From SpSt-398 sp041752235 (GTDB lineage Bacteria; Bacteroidota; Bacteroidia; Chitinophagales; Chitinophagaceae): 64,000 nucleotides of DNA. Each line of letters starts with the position of its first letter. Within the stretch, counting starts at the first letter, position 1. Below are positions 39,201 to 48,607 of the stretch, in pieces. The stretch spans positions 62,001-126,000 of the forward strand of contig JBGSHM010000009.1 of the NCBI GenBank assembly GCA_041752235.1, read 5' to 3'. The notes below the pieces were generated by a model that was not told the DNA's origin, did no database searches, and saw only the letters and a list, made by a program, of their open reading frames with translations. The translations under genes and the position numbers were made by a program.

Positions 39201-39560
39201 ATGTCCCCAATCATAAAGGCCGATAGCAAAAGCGAGTATTATTTTGAAGAGCGCTGTTATATCACCGAGTTGCTCAATACTTCCTCTGAACCCGACCTCT
39301 CGGTTGCCCGTGCCCGGGTGGAACCAGGCGTCACCACTGCTTTACACCGTGTAATAGGTACAGCAGAAAAATATTTCATCTTATCCGGCTCTGGTGAGAT
39401 GGAGATCGATGGCCAACCCGTAGGCACAGTTTACCCTGGCGATATGGTGCTGATTCCTCCGGGTCAAACCCAGCGGATCACCAATACGGGTTCAGAGGAC
39501 CTGATTTTTTTATGTTTTTGTACACCCCGGTTTGAACCAGGAAACTATCAGGCGGTATAG
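39201..39560 (+). CDS. Small cytoplasmic cupin
   Basis: A 119-residue cupin. Motif 1 region is TTALHRVIGTAEKYFILSGS (His, Glu ligand positions) with GEMEIDG, and motif 2 is YPGDMVLIPPGQTQRITNTG, in which the usual final His is Gln. It is related to mannose-6-phosphate-isomerase-type cupins. The start ATG 39201 excludes 22 upstream codons without family similarity. Substrate unknown. Confidence 0.88.
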   Translation: MSPIIKADSKSEYYFEERCYITELLNTSSEPDLSVARARVEPGVTTALHRVIGTAEKYFILSGSGEMEIDGQPVGTVYPGDMVLIPPGQTQRITNTGSEDLIFLCFCTPRFEPGNYQAV

Positions 39561-39597
39561 GGTTGGTTAATTGGCCAATTTGTGGTTGGGCTTTAGA

Positions 39598-42186
39598 CTA
39601 TTCAGACTTCGTAGTTATGACGAAGTCAAAATACCCATTATTATTCTCTGGCTCCGTATCATTGACGGCAATATCGATGGTTCCGTCCCGATCGGCTATT
39701 ATTGTCTTTCCGGTACCAATAGGAATCCAGTCACCCCCGGCAATCCTGATCAAAAAGGCGCCATGACTTACCTGCGGTACCAGATTATATCGGTTTATGC
39801 CTGTAGCCAGTTCTGCAGCCAGATTGGTGGCATCAACCATTTGGCCGCTGGGTAAGCGCCTGCCGGCCATATTGCCAAAATAGACAACGCCGTTGGCCTG
39901 AATACTTAGTTCCTGTCCTTTTTTAACCCTAAACCCGGTCGTACCAAAGGACGAAACGGTTCCTGCATAGATATCATTCCCCATAAAGGACTGTATGTAT
40001 TCAATGGCATTGATAAATACTTCCTGTGTCGGTTGTCGGCCTTGGGCAACAGTAGTTCCAACAGCATCAAAAAATAATTCGAATGGATCCGGACCTTCCT
40101 CGTATTGATCAACAAGTACCCCATCTTCATACACTTCCACCTGCCTTCTGGGGCTGAAATCGAAATTGTCAATAATATTACCCAAAGAAAATCCGGTGTT
40201 TTTTGACGTAACCGTATTAACTCCGGTTTCACCAAAGGATCCCGCTTTATTTTTCCAATACCTGCTTTTTACCAGATCTTTTTCGCCTCCTATACCGGAA
40301 TTGTATATTTCTCCCAGTAATTTCATGGCTTTTGCATGCCCCTTTTTGGCTGCTTTTTCAAACCACCTAACTGCTTCGGGTACGTTTTTATATTTTGGTC
40401 CGAAAATCTGATCTGAATATTGAATCGAGCCCAGCGAGTACATGGCGTCTACTGAGTTATTGTCGGCTGCCGTTTTAAGATAGGTCATGGCATTTCCAGC
40501 CAATTCTGTTCTGTTTAAATAGATCACTGAGCCAGCCAAGTATTCGTAACCCCATGTACTTCCGGCAGCCAGAGCCTTTGTGGAATACGTTTCAGCCTTC
40601 TGCAGGTTATCATTGTTTGGCTCTGCGATACTATAGTATTCAGCATAGGTTTCCAGGTATTCGTAATCAGATTTATCAGCTATTTTATCCAGCCAATGGG
40701 TAGCTAATGCCTTTTGATCCTTTGTTTTGGAATAATATTTAGCCAAGGCAATGGCCGCCCGGGTGTTTCCGTTTGTGTACAGGTTTTCGAGAAGGGCCAA
40801 TGAGGAGTCAAGCTGGTTTTTGTTGATTGTTTGTAATTGCAATCGGGCCAGATCATATTGGGCCGGCGCGTAGTTGGCAGCGGCACACTTAGCTAAAAGG
40901 TACCTGCCTATTTTTTGATTTTGGGGGTTCCAGTCGAGCATTTTACAAACGGCAACGAGATAAATAATCTCAGCATTACCCGATTGGGTGGCTGATTCGA
41001 ATTTTTGTAAAAACTTTTCCCTTAAATAAGCCCCCTCCCCATAGTCTTTTGAATAGGCGCATCTGCCAACGCTGATGCACCAGGCTTTCCAGCCGAGTGC
41101 AGTATCATTTCCCCTGGTATGAAATTCTTCCAGTTTGTTTCGTGTTTGCGCGCTGTTATTCATCCTGTAGTAACTATTCATCAACCCTGCTGTACTGGAA
41201 GGCATGACAACTATTTTTTTGGGAAGCAGCGTTTGTACGGGTAGGGCGGCATCCCTTCGGGCAATGACCTGACCGCTGCTTTTATCGGTTACTTCAAAGA
41301 ATAATTGCAGGCTATCTGATTCTATGTCAAAGGGGCAATCATACTCCATGTACAGTTCCTGACTTTGAGCAGTGTCAATAAACCGGTCGGTAATCAGATA
41401 CTCCTTATTTGGTAACTTATTTGTTTTATCAGAAACCACAAACTTGCAGTTCAGGTACCGATCCACTTTCCCTTTGTTTTTAATGGTAAAAGATAGTTTA
41501 TTGGTCGTTCCAAATTTGATGACAGATTGATTTTTTCGGTCATAGTACTTACTGGCACTATTCACGGGTGAAAAGGTATGGTAGATGCTTGTGCTGGGAG
41601 AAACTTCGAGGGAGGTTTCGGTATAACTTTTTAAAACAGCCAGTGCTGTTTCCGAGGGAGCTTTCTTTGATTTCTCAAAACTTATTTTGCCTTCGTTCAG
41701 TACGCTGGAAGCACCATAATCGGAGACACACCCGGTTTTATATTCACCTTCCAGGGAAGTAAACGACTTGTCCAACTTCAATGTGGTGTCAATTGCACAC
41801 CACCGTAGGTAGTTACCTTTATATTCAATGAGTTGTTTGATGGTAAAAGTCAGTGTGGTACGATCGTTCAGGAGTTTTGCCCGCACCAGAAATGAACCTT
41901 CATAATCAGGCGGCACTTCGGTGCCGGAGATACCTCCCAATATTTTTATGCCGGAGCTGAACTTTTTTGATATTCTTATAAAACCCAGGTATTCGTTGTT
42001 GCCAATATGCTGGAGTGTTAACTCGGCCCCTAATCCGTTGTTAAAAGGCTGGCCTTTTACTTTGTCTTTTATTTTGCCACTCCATACTCCATTTAAATCC
42101 TGACTATAAAGGAGGTTGCTCCAGATAATCATCATTGCCAGAAGGATAATTTGAAGCAATGGCTGACGAAGATGTTGAATTTTCAT
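39598..42186 (-). CDS. Secreted Sel1-repeat protein with LecA-like C-terminal domain
   Basis: An 862-residue exported protein (signal peptide to LLYSQ). The N-terminal part is a beta domain (DLNGVWSGKIKDKVKGQPF). Residues about 410-650 contain Sel1/TPR-like repeats such as DAMYSLGSIQYSDQ and EAVRWFEKAAKKGHAKAMKL with LGEIYNSGIGG. The last 130 residues (FRVKKGQELSIQANGVVYFG, GAFLIRIAGGDWIPIGTGKT, GTIDIAVND) resemble PA-IL/LecA-type calcium-dependent galactose lectins. It may bind glycans at the cell surface (inference). Stands alone. Confidence 0.75.
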   Translation of the reverse strand: MKIQHLRQPLLQIILLAMMIIWSNLLYSQDLNGVWSGKIKDKVKGQPFNNGLGAELTLQHIGNNEYLGFIRISKKFSSGIKILGGISGTEVPPDYEGSFLVRAKLLNDRTTLTFTIKQLIEYKGNYLRWCAIDTTLKLDKSFTSLEGEYKTGCVSDYGASSVLNEGKISFEKSKKAPSETALAVLKSYTETSLEVSPSTSIYHTFSPVNSASKYYDRKNQSVIKFGTTNKLSFTIKNKGKVDRYLNCKFVVSDKTNKLPNKEYLITDRFIDTAQSQELYMEYDCPFDIESDSLQLFFEVTDKSSGQVIARRDAALPVQTLLPKKIVVMPSSTAGLMNSYYRMNNSAQTRNKLEEFHTRGNDTALGWKAWCISVGRCAYSKDYGEGAYLREKFLQKFESATQSGNAEIIYLVAVCKMLDWNPQNQKIGRYLLAKCAAANYAPAQYDLARLQLQTINKNQLDSSLALLENLYTNGNTRAAIALAKYYSKTKDQKALATHWLDKIADKSDYEYLETYAEYYSIAEPNNDNLQKAETYSTKALAAGSTWGYEYLAGSVIYLNRTELAGNAMTYLKTAADNNSVDAMYSLGSIQYSDQIFGPKYKNVPEAVRWFEKAAKKGHAKAMKLLGEIYNSGIGGEKDLVKSRYWKNKAGSFGETGVNTVTSKNTGFSLGNIIDNFDFSPRRQVEVYEDGVLVDQYEEGPDPFELFFDAVGTTVAQGRQPTQEVFINAIEYIQSFMGNDIYAGTVSSFGTTGFRVKKGQELSIQANGVVYFGNMAGRRLPSGQMVDATNLAAELATGINRYNLVPQVSHGAFLIRIAGGDWIPIGTGKTIIADRDGTIDIAVNDTEPENNNGYFDFVITTKSE

Positions 42187-42397
42187 GTGTGGTTGCCTTG
42201 AATGAGTTGGTGGTTGTGTCTTTTGGTTAGGGAATTTACTGTTTTATGCAGGTACACATCAACGATAGGCAAGAGTTTATGGTAACTTAACACATGTTAA
42301 ATTTTTGAATGGTTGCACTAATCTGAATTGATTGAAACTGTTTAAGGGTGTAGGAACGGTGTTCTGCTTCTGTTATTTAATCTTTAATTTTAAGAGT
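42187..42397. other. Intergenic region upstream of the Sel1 gene
   Basis: AT-rich, no gene or RNA recognised. The imperfect symmetry TAACTTAACACATGTTAAA near 42284 could be a protein site. The next feature right is a terminator-like hairpin. Confidence 0.35.
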
Positions 42398-42439
42398 ACA
42401 GGGAGCACCAATCACATAAAAGTGGTAGGTGCTCCCTGT
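42398..42439 (-). terminator. Terminator-like hairpin after the small membrane gene
   Basis: ACAGGGAGCACC at 42398-42409 pairs with GGTGCTCCCTGT at 42428-42439, loop 18 nt. It is downstream of the minus-strand gene 42502-42813. An unpaired copy of the right arm (GGTGCTCCCTGT followed by TTTTT) is at about 43829-43845, so the sequence may also be a mobile hairpin repeat. Confidence 0.55.
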
Positions 42440-42501
42440 TAAAGTTTAGATCTATTTTTTCTGCAACCGTTGCTGTAATATAACTTTCTTTGGAGGAAGA
42501 T

Positions 42502-42813
42502 TTACAGGATCAGGATCAGTAACAAGATGATTATGATAATGGCTCCAACGGAGAGATAGACCCCGCCTTTGGCGACTTTCATTTCTTTTTTCATGTCTTT
42601 GACTTCCTTCCGCAATTCTTTTCTTTCTGTGGGGGATAATGTTGACCTATCTATCCCTTTTATTTCTTTCAGGCGGTTGAGAATTTGTTCTGACCGAATG
42701 GCCAAACTGGTTGAGTCTGAAGGTTTTTTATTGCTGTTAGAAGAAAAGGCCGGCATGCTAATTCCCATGAGGAGTAAAAGGGGGAGCAGGCAAAAGAGTT
42801 TTCGTAGTTTCAT
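42502..42813 (-). CDS. Small membrane protein with signal peptide and C-terminal helix
   Basis: A 103-residue protein: N-terminal signal (LLPLLLLMGISMPAFS), a charged helical stretch (LSPTERKELRKEVKDMKKEM) and a very hydrophobic C-terminus of Ile/Leu (about 85-103). It is probably anchored in the inner or outer membrane. No family recognised. It is transcribed with the same orientation as the next two stress-type genes (42883-43623). Confidence 0.65.
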   Translation of the reverse strand: MKLRKLFCLLPLLLLMGISMPAFSSNSNKKPSDSTSLAIRSEQILNRLKEIKGIDRSTLSPTERKELRKEVKDMKKEMKVAKGGVYLSVGAIIIIILLLILIL

Positions 42814-42882
42814 TTTTTTAATTTTGGTTGTGAGGAGATCATGGGATTTTTCAAACCAGGAAGAGGCTGGCCTCTTCCTATG

Positions 42883-43344
42883 CTATTTATTATCGATTGT
42901 AAAGTCTTTTAATGCTTTGCCCAGTTTATTCATGTCACTGCTGAATTCGCTTTTAAACATTGCCCAATCCGTTTTGTTACCATTGTACATGTTCATCTTA
43001 GCTTCCAGGTCATTATTGAGCATTTGAAGGGTATCGATCTTTTTTTCGTAGGTGGCATCCATTTTCTTTCCTGAAGCTTTCATTTGTTTTCTGAGTTCAG
43101 CAATGCGTGTTTCATTCCCTTTGATCGTCAACTCAGTTTCTGCCTTAAAGGTTTTCCACTCTGCTGCAAAAACAGCTTGTTCGGCTTCTGTTATTGTGTC
43201 TTTTATTGCTTCCTTTAAATCTTCTTTGGCTTCTGCAACGTCCTCTTTGGCCTCTTCCACTTTGGTTGCCGAACTTTGGCAGCTTGTAAACAGGCCAATT
43301 GCAAGAATAATTGCTAGTGTAAATTGAATTCTGATTTTCTTCAT
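42883..43344 (-). CDS. Coiled-coil lipoprotein
   Basis: A 153-residue protein with lipobox LFTSC at residue 22 and an Ala/Glu/Lys-rich coiled coil (EEAKEDVAEAKEDLKEAIKD), then a second helix pair (RIAELRKQMKASGKKMDATY). Such lipoproteins often occur beside CsbD-like genes in Bacteroidota. It lies 93 nt after the CsbD-like gene; shared stress regulation is plausible. Function unknown. Confidence 0.7.
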   Translation of the reverse strand: MKKIRIQFTLAIILAIGLFTSCQSSATKVEEAKEDVAEAKEDLKEAIKDTITEAEQAVFAAEWKTFKAETELTIKGNETRIAELRKQMKASGKKMDATYEKKIDTLQMLNNDLEAKMNMYNGNKTDWAMFKSEFSSDMNKLGKALKDFTIDNK

Positions 43345-43437
43345 TTTGTGCTTTTTTAATTTAATATAAGTAGATAAAAAGGCACCGCCTGGAAATAAAT
43401 CGCCAGGCGGGAACCTTTCATGAGGGCTCTAAACCAA

Positions 43438-43623
43438 CTAAAGCGCTGCAATGATCTTGTGGAACTCTTCTTCCGTTTTGCCCAGTTTTATCTGGATACG
43501 TCCCAGCATTTCATTCTTTTTGCCGAAAACAAATTTCAGGTCATCATCTGTTAAAGTGGCAAATTTTGCTTTCAGCTTGCCCTTTATAACATTCCAGTTT
43601 CCGTTGAATTCCTTTGAGTTCAT
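43438..43623 (-). CDS. CsbD-like stress protein
   Basis: A 61-residue protein. FNGNWNVIKGKLKAKFATLT, then DDDLKFVFGKKNEMLGRIQI and KLGKTEEEFHKII match the CsbD-like family, small cytoplasmic proteins induced by general stress. Here it is first of a three-gene minus-strand group with the coiled-coil lipoprotein and the small membrane protein. Confidence 0.88.
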   Translation of the reverse strand: MNSKEFNGNWNVIKGKLKAKFATLTDDDLKFVFGKKNEMLGRIQIKLGKTEEEFHKIIAAL

Positions 43624-43910
43624 TTTGTATGTGTTTTATATCCCCAATCGATTAGGATAGTGTGAGATAATTTCCGATACTTAAAGATGGGGTGTTTAAC
43701 GGAACAAAGCATTATACAATCTTGGGCAAGAGTTGCAATATTCACATATTTGGATAGTTAGAAATACAAGAACCTTATTGAAAAGTGGAGATTCTGCGGC
43801 GAGCGCTAACCATTATCAAGGTTGTTGGTGCTCCCTGTTTTTATTCACGATGAAGATTTAATAAAATCGCCGGGAAACACCTACAACGGCGTATCGGCAA
43901 AGGCAGCCTG

Positions 43911-44564
43911 CTAAAACCTATAGGTCAGTGTCGGTGTAAAGGTCACGGCTTCAAGGGACTGTACGGACACGAGGTAATAGGCTCTGGCGCGTAGTCCGAT
44001 TTCAAATTTTGTATCGATTTTTTTCTGCACCTGAATGCCTCCGAATACACCGGCTTCCTGCAATTTTGAGTTTTTAAAGTTTCGTTCCGCGATCACTATT
44101 TGATTGCTGAAATTTTCGATGCCAATTTCTTGTTGTTGCATGCTGGCCAGTACAAGTCCGACGTGATAGGTAAGAGCCGGGCTGGATTTCCTGAACCTCC
44201 GTTCGTAGGCCAACTGATAAAAGCCATTGGTGTGCCGGATATTGAAATCAGTGATATAGACATCCACGCCATTGATTGTGCCAGAAAAATTCTTGGTTCC
44301 TTTATTGGTGGTTCTGGCATATCCGAGTACCAGTGCGGAGTTATTGCGAAAATGATATTTCAGTTCCAGGCCACCCACGGTGCCAAGGAAATTCTTTTTA
44401 TAGAGGTAGGTTTTGTTTTGGGGCCCACTCGTTTCGTCATAGGACCGAACAAAAAAATTGCCGTTCAGGCCGTAATTGAGTTCGATGGAGAACTTTGAAG
44501 GGGTTTGGGAGTGGAGCGGGGAGTATATTAAGATACTCAGTAATCCAAAAATTAAAATTTTCAT
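43911..44564 (-). CDS. Outer-membrane beta-barrel protein
   Basis: A 217-residue exported protein (signal to YSPLHSQ). About eight amphipathic strands with aromatic ends are visible (FSIELNYGLNGNFFVRSY, LGTVGGLELKYHF, FYQLAYERRF, IGLRARAYYLVSV), ending VTFTPTLTYRF with the terminal Phe typical of outer-membrane insertion. No specific family. It stands alone, with a hairpin on its 5' side. Confidence 0.75.
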   Translation of the reverse strand: MKILIFGLLSILIYSPLHSQTPSKFSIELNYGLNGNFFVRSYDETSGPQNKTYLYKKNFLGTVGGLELKYHFRNNSALVLGYARTTNKGTKNFSGTINGVDVYITDFNIRHTNGFYQLAYERRFRKSSPALTYHVGLVLASMQQQEIGIENFSNQIVIAERNFKNSKLQEAGVFGGIQVQKKIDTKFEIGLRARAYYLVSVQSLEAVTFTPTLTYRF

Positions 44565-44580
44565 TCGTAGGGTTTTATTA

Positions 44581-44611
44581 AGGAGGATGCGCGTAGCGCA
44601 TCCTCCTTTTT
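44581..44611. terminator. Bidirectional terminator hairpin
   Basis: A perfect 12-bp inverted repeat, AGGAGGATGCGC and GCGCATCCTCCT with a GTA loop, followed by TTTTT on the plus strand. It is 3 nt downstream of the minus-strand lipoprotein gene ending at 44614, so it serves as its terminator despite the better T-run on the other strand. Confidence 0.7.
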
Positions 44612-44613
44612 AG

Positions 44614-45972
44614 TTAGAAGTAAGTTCTATCATTCAGTGTAAAACTTACGTTGGCATTTTTATCTCTAACGGGCCATCCGTTTTTCATTTCTCCTTCTAA
44701 ATTAGTTCTATTAAGGATAAAAAACACATCACGGTTATAATTTGTCTGTTTTATTAAAGCATCATCTGACTTATAGCTTATTGTAAATCCAATAGGGGCA
44801 GCCACAGTAACACCCGGGGAACCTCCAGCCGCGGGCCATGTCAAGGTTGTTGTTATAGAGGCTGAGAAAGTTGAGGTATTTCTATTGTCTTCTTCGTAAA
44901 TGGCAAGATTCTCCTGAAGGTTGGTTACTTCCCAGTCACCATCCCACTCGTTCGAGAAGTCAACCCAGTTGCTTTTCCGGATATTGTACCTGCTAATTGT
45001 ACCATCTCCAATTACAAACATGTCTGCTTGTACCTGGCCGTCAAGTATTTTCAGGAAACCATCTGCTCTTGTAAAGCGGATCTCAGATCCACCTCCATTT
45101 CCTGTAAAACTGATCAGTGCATCATATTGTTTTTTGCAGCGCACATCACCCACATACACTTGTTTAACCTCTCTGGGTAAGTTTGGCAGATCAATGGGAT
45201 CGCCCGGAGGGAAGGCAGCATTGATGATAGGAGGTTCATTGTAAGGCTCAATACCATTTATACCAACTATATGTGTAGGGTTCGCTTCAGCAAAATCATC
45301 GTTCACTAACACCTGTACATAGAATTGGAATACACCATTTAAATAATATGGTTGGTCTCCCCAGCCTTCGTCAGCATCAGCGCTTGCAGTGGCGACACTG
45401 GTAATGGGTTCAAAATACCCACCACCTCCATCATTGGGGTCAATAAATTCCTCCATGTAAGGGTAGTAAATGGAAGGTTGATCCCCGTTCTCATTGAAGT
45501 TCTCGCCTCTAAATGTTGATGTTTGGCCGGGATTTAAATTGGAAAGAAATTGACTGAAAGAAGGATCATTCATTTTGTTGGCTTCTCTCCAGAAATTCTT
45601 TGAGAACTGAATTAGCGATACATTTTGATCTTCTGTATACAATTTAAATTTTGAAATGCTGTTTAACCTACTGTCTTCCGGATAAATCAGATCTTTTAAA
45701 AGAACGGATTGGTCGGTATAGGCTTTTGAGAATATAGCGATGTTTACGAGTTTCAGGTTGGCTTTATCCTTGTAAAGCTCTTTTAAAACTTCTGTGACTT
45801 TTGACAAGTTCGATACAAGTGCTTTTTCCTTTTCTGTAGTTGGAGTTCTGTAGACTTTTGATTGATCAATTTCAAGTTTTTCTGGTGTTTGAATGTTTGA
45901 TTGTTCTTTTTTGCAACTTGTAACCATAGTGACTACAAGGGCCAGGAGGAGGATAAGTTTAATTTTTTTCAT
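44614..45972 (-). CDS. Large putative lipoprotein
   Basis: About 452 residues, starting MKKIKLILLLALVVTMVTSC (lipobox VTSC); the frame opens 17 codons earlier. Central GGGGYFEPITSV is flanked by acidic, aromatic-rich segments and a beta-rich C-terminus (TFSASITTTLTWPAAGGSPG). No family recognised. It is preceded by 477 nt without genes. Probably a surface lipoprotein. Confidence 0.7.
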   Translation of the reverse strand: MKKIKLILLLALVVTMVTSCKKEQSNIQTPEKLEIDQSKVYRTPTTEKEKALVSNLSKVTEVLKELYKDKANLKLVNIAIFSKAYTDQSVLLKDLIYPEDSRLNSISKFKLYTEDQNVSLIQFSKNFWREANKMNDPSFSQFLSNLNPGQTSTFRGENFNENGDQPSIYYPYMEEFIDPNDGGGGYFEPITSVATASADADEGWGDQPYYLNGVFQFYVQVLVNDDFAEANPTHIVGINGIEPYNEPPIINAAFPPGDPIDLPNLPREVKQVYVGDVRCKKQYDALISFTGNGGGSEIRFTRADGFLKILDGQVQADMFVIGDGTISRYNIRKSNWVDFSNEWDGDWEVTNLQENLAIYEEDNRNTSTFSASITTTLTWPAAGGSPGVTVAAPIGFTISYKSDDALIKQTNYNRDVFFILNRTNLEGEMKNGWPVRDKNANVSFTLNDRTYF

Positions 45973-46449
45973 AACTGCAATTTGGATTTGGTGTGAATGG
46001 ATTTTTGTTTCTAATAGTCTCATGTGAAGGTTTCATTTACTGGATGAATGAATAAGGTTACCATGTCTAAGGTAAACCAGGTGACTTCACTTCCCCAATA
46101 CCACTTTGCGGTATATTTCGATTTTTATGTTTTATCAGATTGCCTCTCGATTTTAGTTGTTCAGTAAAGTCACGTTTTTCTCTTTACTGTTTTACAATTG
46201 AACACTGATTGTGGCCAACCATTTAAACAAAGTGCAGTCTACAGAATGGGAGTTTGCTTTATTGTCTGTTTTGCTCAGTGAAATTGTGTATAACTTTTGT
46301 AGTAGTGAAGAATGATGGAAATGAATCGCCTAAGTATAATCACCTATGTAGCTAAGGTGTTCTTCATTAGTTGACGATGAAAGTTGAAAATATCTATTTA
46401 GAAGGTTGAGATTGGATGATAGAAGAGTTCATGATCTTATTTCTAATTC
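45973..46449. other. Gene-free region upstream of the large lipoprotein gene
   Basis: No open frame with coding character and no tRNA or hairpin repeat. It is AT-rich and presumably contains the promoter of the 452-residue lipoprotein, but no clear TAnnTTTG box on the minus strand was found. Confidence 0.4.
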
Positions 46450-46983
46450 TTATTGGTCCTGAACAGTTAACCCATTCAAAAAAGCATCGATCCTTTGTTC
46501 AGGTAACTCCTTTTTGGAATAAGCATAGAGTACACAGATAAATGTTTTGTCGGTCCAGGCCTTTACTCTCCAGTGATTTTTTTCTCCGTCTTCCCAATAA
46601 TCCACTACACCCCGAATATTTTCATTGTTGCGAAGGGTGTGACCTTTTCCATATCCCGCGGCAGAAGTGATGGTCAAATTGGATTTCAGGTAATCGAGGT
46701 AGGTCATGGTCAGGTCTTCTGCAGATTCAAAGTCGGGCATGATGGCGCCTTTTGTAAGTTTAACAAAGACCACCCCAAAGCCGAGGCTGTCTTTCACACA
46801 TTCACCCGTATACACTTCAGACGAATCGGGGCTATAGGAGAAATTAAAAGCAAGATCACAGAAAGTGTAAACCGAACAGCCTGAGTTGTTGGTCGCCGTT
46901 TTGATGGGGACTTTCTTCAATGATTGGGCCTGTACCTGAAATATAGAAAGGCTCAGTAGTGCCAGAAGGAGGATGGGTTTCAT
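46450..46983 (-). CDS. Secreted hypothetical protein
   Basis: About 177 residues, starting MKPILLLALLSLSIFQVQAQ (signal peptide); the open frame begins 18 codons earlier. The mature part has a Cys pair (NSGCSVYTFC) and a third Cys (TGECVKD), then KSNLTITSAAGYGKGHTLRN and a TFICVLYAYSKKE strand. It resembles small PsbP/DUF1795-like exported proteins in layout, but that is weak. Function unknown. Confidence 0.65.
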   Translation of the reverse strand: MKPILLLALLSLSIFQVQAQSLKKVPIKTATNNSGCSVYTFCDLAFNFSYSPDSSEVYTGECVKDSLGFGVVFVKLTKGAIMPDFESAEDLTMTYLDYLKSNLTITSAAGYGKGHTLRNNENIRGVVDYWEDGEKNHWRVKAWTDKTFICVLYAYSKKELPEQRIDAFLNGLTVQDQ

Positions 46984-47218
46984 GAGTTTATATATAATTA
47001 ATGCCCAAAATGTAGGCAACTTCTCCCTGAAACCCAAATTTGAGGGGGAGGGACTCCGTGCTATGTTTTTTATTTTTTTTCCTTACCTTTCTTAGGCTGA
47101 ATTGAAACGGATCTAATCAACTGCAATAATCAATTTCAGAATCGGAGCCTGGATTCCTCATCCATTGCCTGGGATTACCATTCCGCCCCTTTTTATTCAT
47201 TAACCAAAACTTCACTGT

Positions 47219-47995
47219 ATGAAACAAGTCATTCTTGTGCCCGTATGGCTGCTGGTTATGGGCATGTTACAATCCATTCACGCGCAGATTATTCAGGAAA
47301 CGCCTGTTGCGATCACAGCAATTGATCGCAGTATGGTCGAGCGATCAGGAAATCTCCATTTTGACCTGCTGGCCAATTTACCGATCGGTAAGGGAGGGGA
47401 GAATTTTTCCCTGGGGGCGGGAGCCCGGGTTCAATATGATTTTGGGAGAAACCGAATTATCCGGGGAAATACTGATTTCAAATCAGAGACTATCAGTAGT
47501 CCTTTTATAATTGGCCGTGAGGAGATGGGCATGTCTGACCTAGAGCTGGCTCAAATGGACTCTTCCACTGCTCTTATTGATGCCAATCAGATAAGGGCTA
47601 TCGAAGTGGCCCGTTCTGGTTTTCTGGCTGAATTGGGATACCAGGTATTGATTGGGAAAACGGAGACCTATACGGGGGGTTCTTTCAAGTATGAGAACCT
47701 GTCCATTGTTCACGGATTTGCCGGCTATCATGTAATGCCTTGTCCGCAGGGGGATATTGAATTGGAGGCTGGTCCGGCATTGGGATTATTTAAGGGAGGT
47801 GGATCGGAGTTTGGGTTTGGTGGAGCCCTTAATGGTTATTATGATTTCTCAAAACCCATTGTTCCCATACGGCGTCTGGTTCTGGAAGGGGAGCGTTCAC
47901 TCAACTGGAGTATTGGCGGAGGGATCAGCTATTATAAGTTGGGACAGGCGGATGGGATTTTGACGTTTAATGCTGGTATCCGGGCGAGTTTTTAG
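47219..47995 (+). CDS. Outer-membrane beta-barrel protein
   Basis: A 258-residue exported protein (signal to LQSIHAQ) with barrel strands (HFDLLANLPIG, FSLGAGARVQYDFG, GFLAELGYQVLIG, VHGFAGYHVM, LEAGPALGLF, NWSIGGGISYYKLG) and C-terminal FNAGIRASF. A long insert at about 80-135 joins early strands. Family not recognised. A strong bidirectional terminator follows its stop. Confidence 0.72.
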   Translation: MKQVILVPVWLLVMGMLQSIHAQIIQETPVAITAIDRSMVERSGNLHFDLLANLPIGKGGENFSLGAGARVQYDFGRNRIIRGNTDFKSETISSPFIIGREEMGMSDLELAQMDSSTALIDANQIRAIEVARSGFLAELGYQVLIGKTETYTGGSFKYENLSIVHGFAGYHVMPCPQGDIELEAGPALGLFKGGGSEFGFGGALNGYYDFSKPIVPIRRLVLEGERSLNWSIGGGISYYKLGQADGILTFNAGIRASF

Positions 47996-48012
47996 GCGGA
48001 CCAAAAATGACA

Positions 48013-48059
48013 AGACCCTGAAAGGGTCGCCTGTAGAATTGGCGATCCTTTCAGGGTCT
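48013..48059. terminator. Bidirectional terminator between convergent genes
   Basis: AGACCCTGAAAGGGTCGCC (48013-48031) pairs with GGCGATCCTTTCAGGGTCT (48041-48059) with one mismatch and a 9-nt loop. It lies between the convergent barrel gene and the NTF2-like lipoprotein gene. Confidence 0.75.
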
Positions 48060-48070
48060 ATGTTTATGCT

Positions 48071-48607
48071 TTAGTTCTTAGCGGGGAAATGCCGTACGGC
48101 TTCATTGAGTTTCGCTATTTTTCCGTTTACAATACCTGCATCGGTAACATACATAACAGAATCTGTTTTGCCTGTTTTATCAGTCGTTATTTCTTTATAC
48201 CACATGGTTACCCACTGTTCCGACTTATCTTCCGCGATCACAGACTCCCAATCATCCATATGAATGGATACGGCAGCAAGGTTGCTTCTGTAACTGGCAA
48301 ATTGTGCAGCCAGACTGTCTTTGCTGTATTTACCCGCCCAGTTGTCGAAATGGATTTCCACTGTATCGGCAAAGGCTTCCATTGATTTATTGATATCCCC
48401 ATTTTCCCAGGCTTTGAGCGAGGTCATGACCATTAATGCATTTTGCTGGTCACCAGGCTGCCAGTTTTTATATGGTTCATTCAATGTGTAGGGCATTGTA
48501 GGAATGGCTGAGGAGCCGGCAGAACCGGTTTCTGGTTTTTGGTCTGTCTTGGCATTGTTGCAGGCAATAAGAGTTGCCAGGCAACTGATCAAAAGCAGTC
48601 GTTTCAT
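48071..48607 (-). CDS. Lipoprotein with NTF2/SnoaL-like fold
   Basis: About 178 residues, starting MKRLLLISCLATLIAC (lipobox LIAC). The mature protein follows the SnoaL/DUF4440 order: MTSLKAWENGDINKSMEAFA, DTVEIHFDNW, MDDWESVIAEDKSEQWVTMW and TDAGIVNGKIAKLNE. Ligand or reaction unknown. Convergent with the barrel gene. Confidence 0.75.
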   Translation of the reverse strand: MKRLLLISCLATLIACNNAKTDQKPETGSAGSSAIPTMPYTLNEPYKNWQPGDQQNALMVMTSLKAWENGDINKSMEAFADTVEIHFDNWAGKYSKDSLAAQFASYRSNLAAVSIHMDDWESVIAEDKSEQWVTMWYKEITTDKTGKTDSVMYVTDAGIVNGKIAKLNEAVRHFPAKN

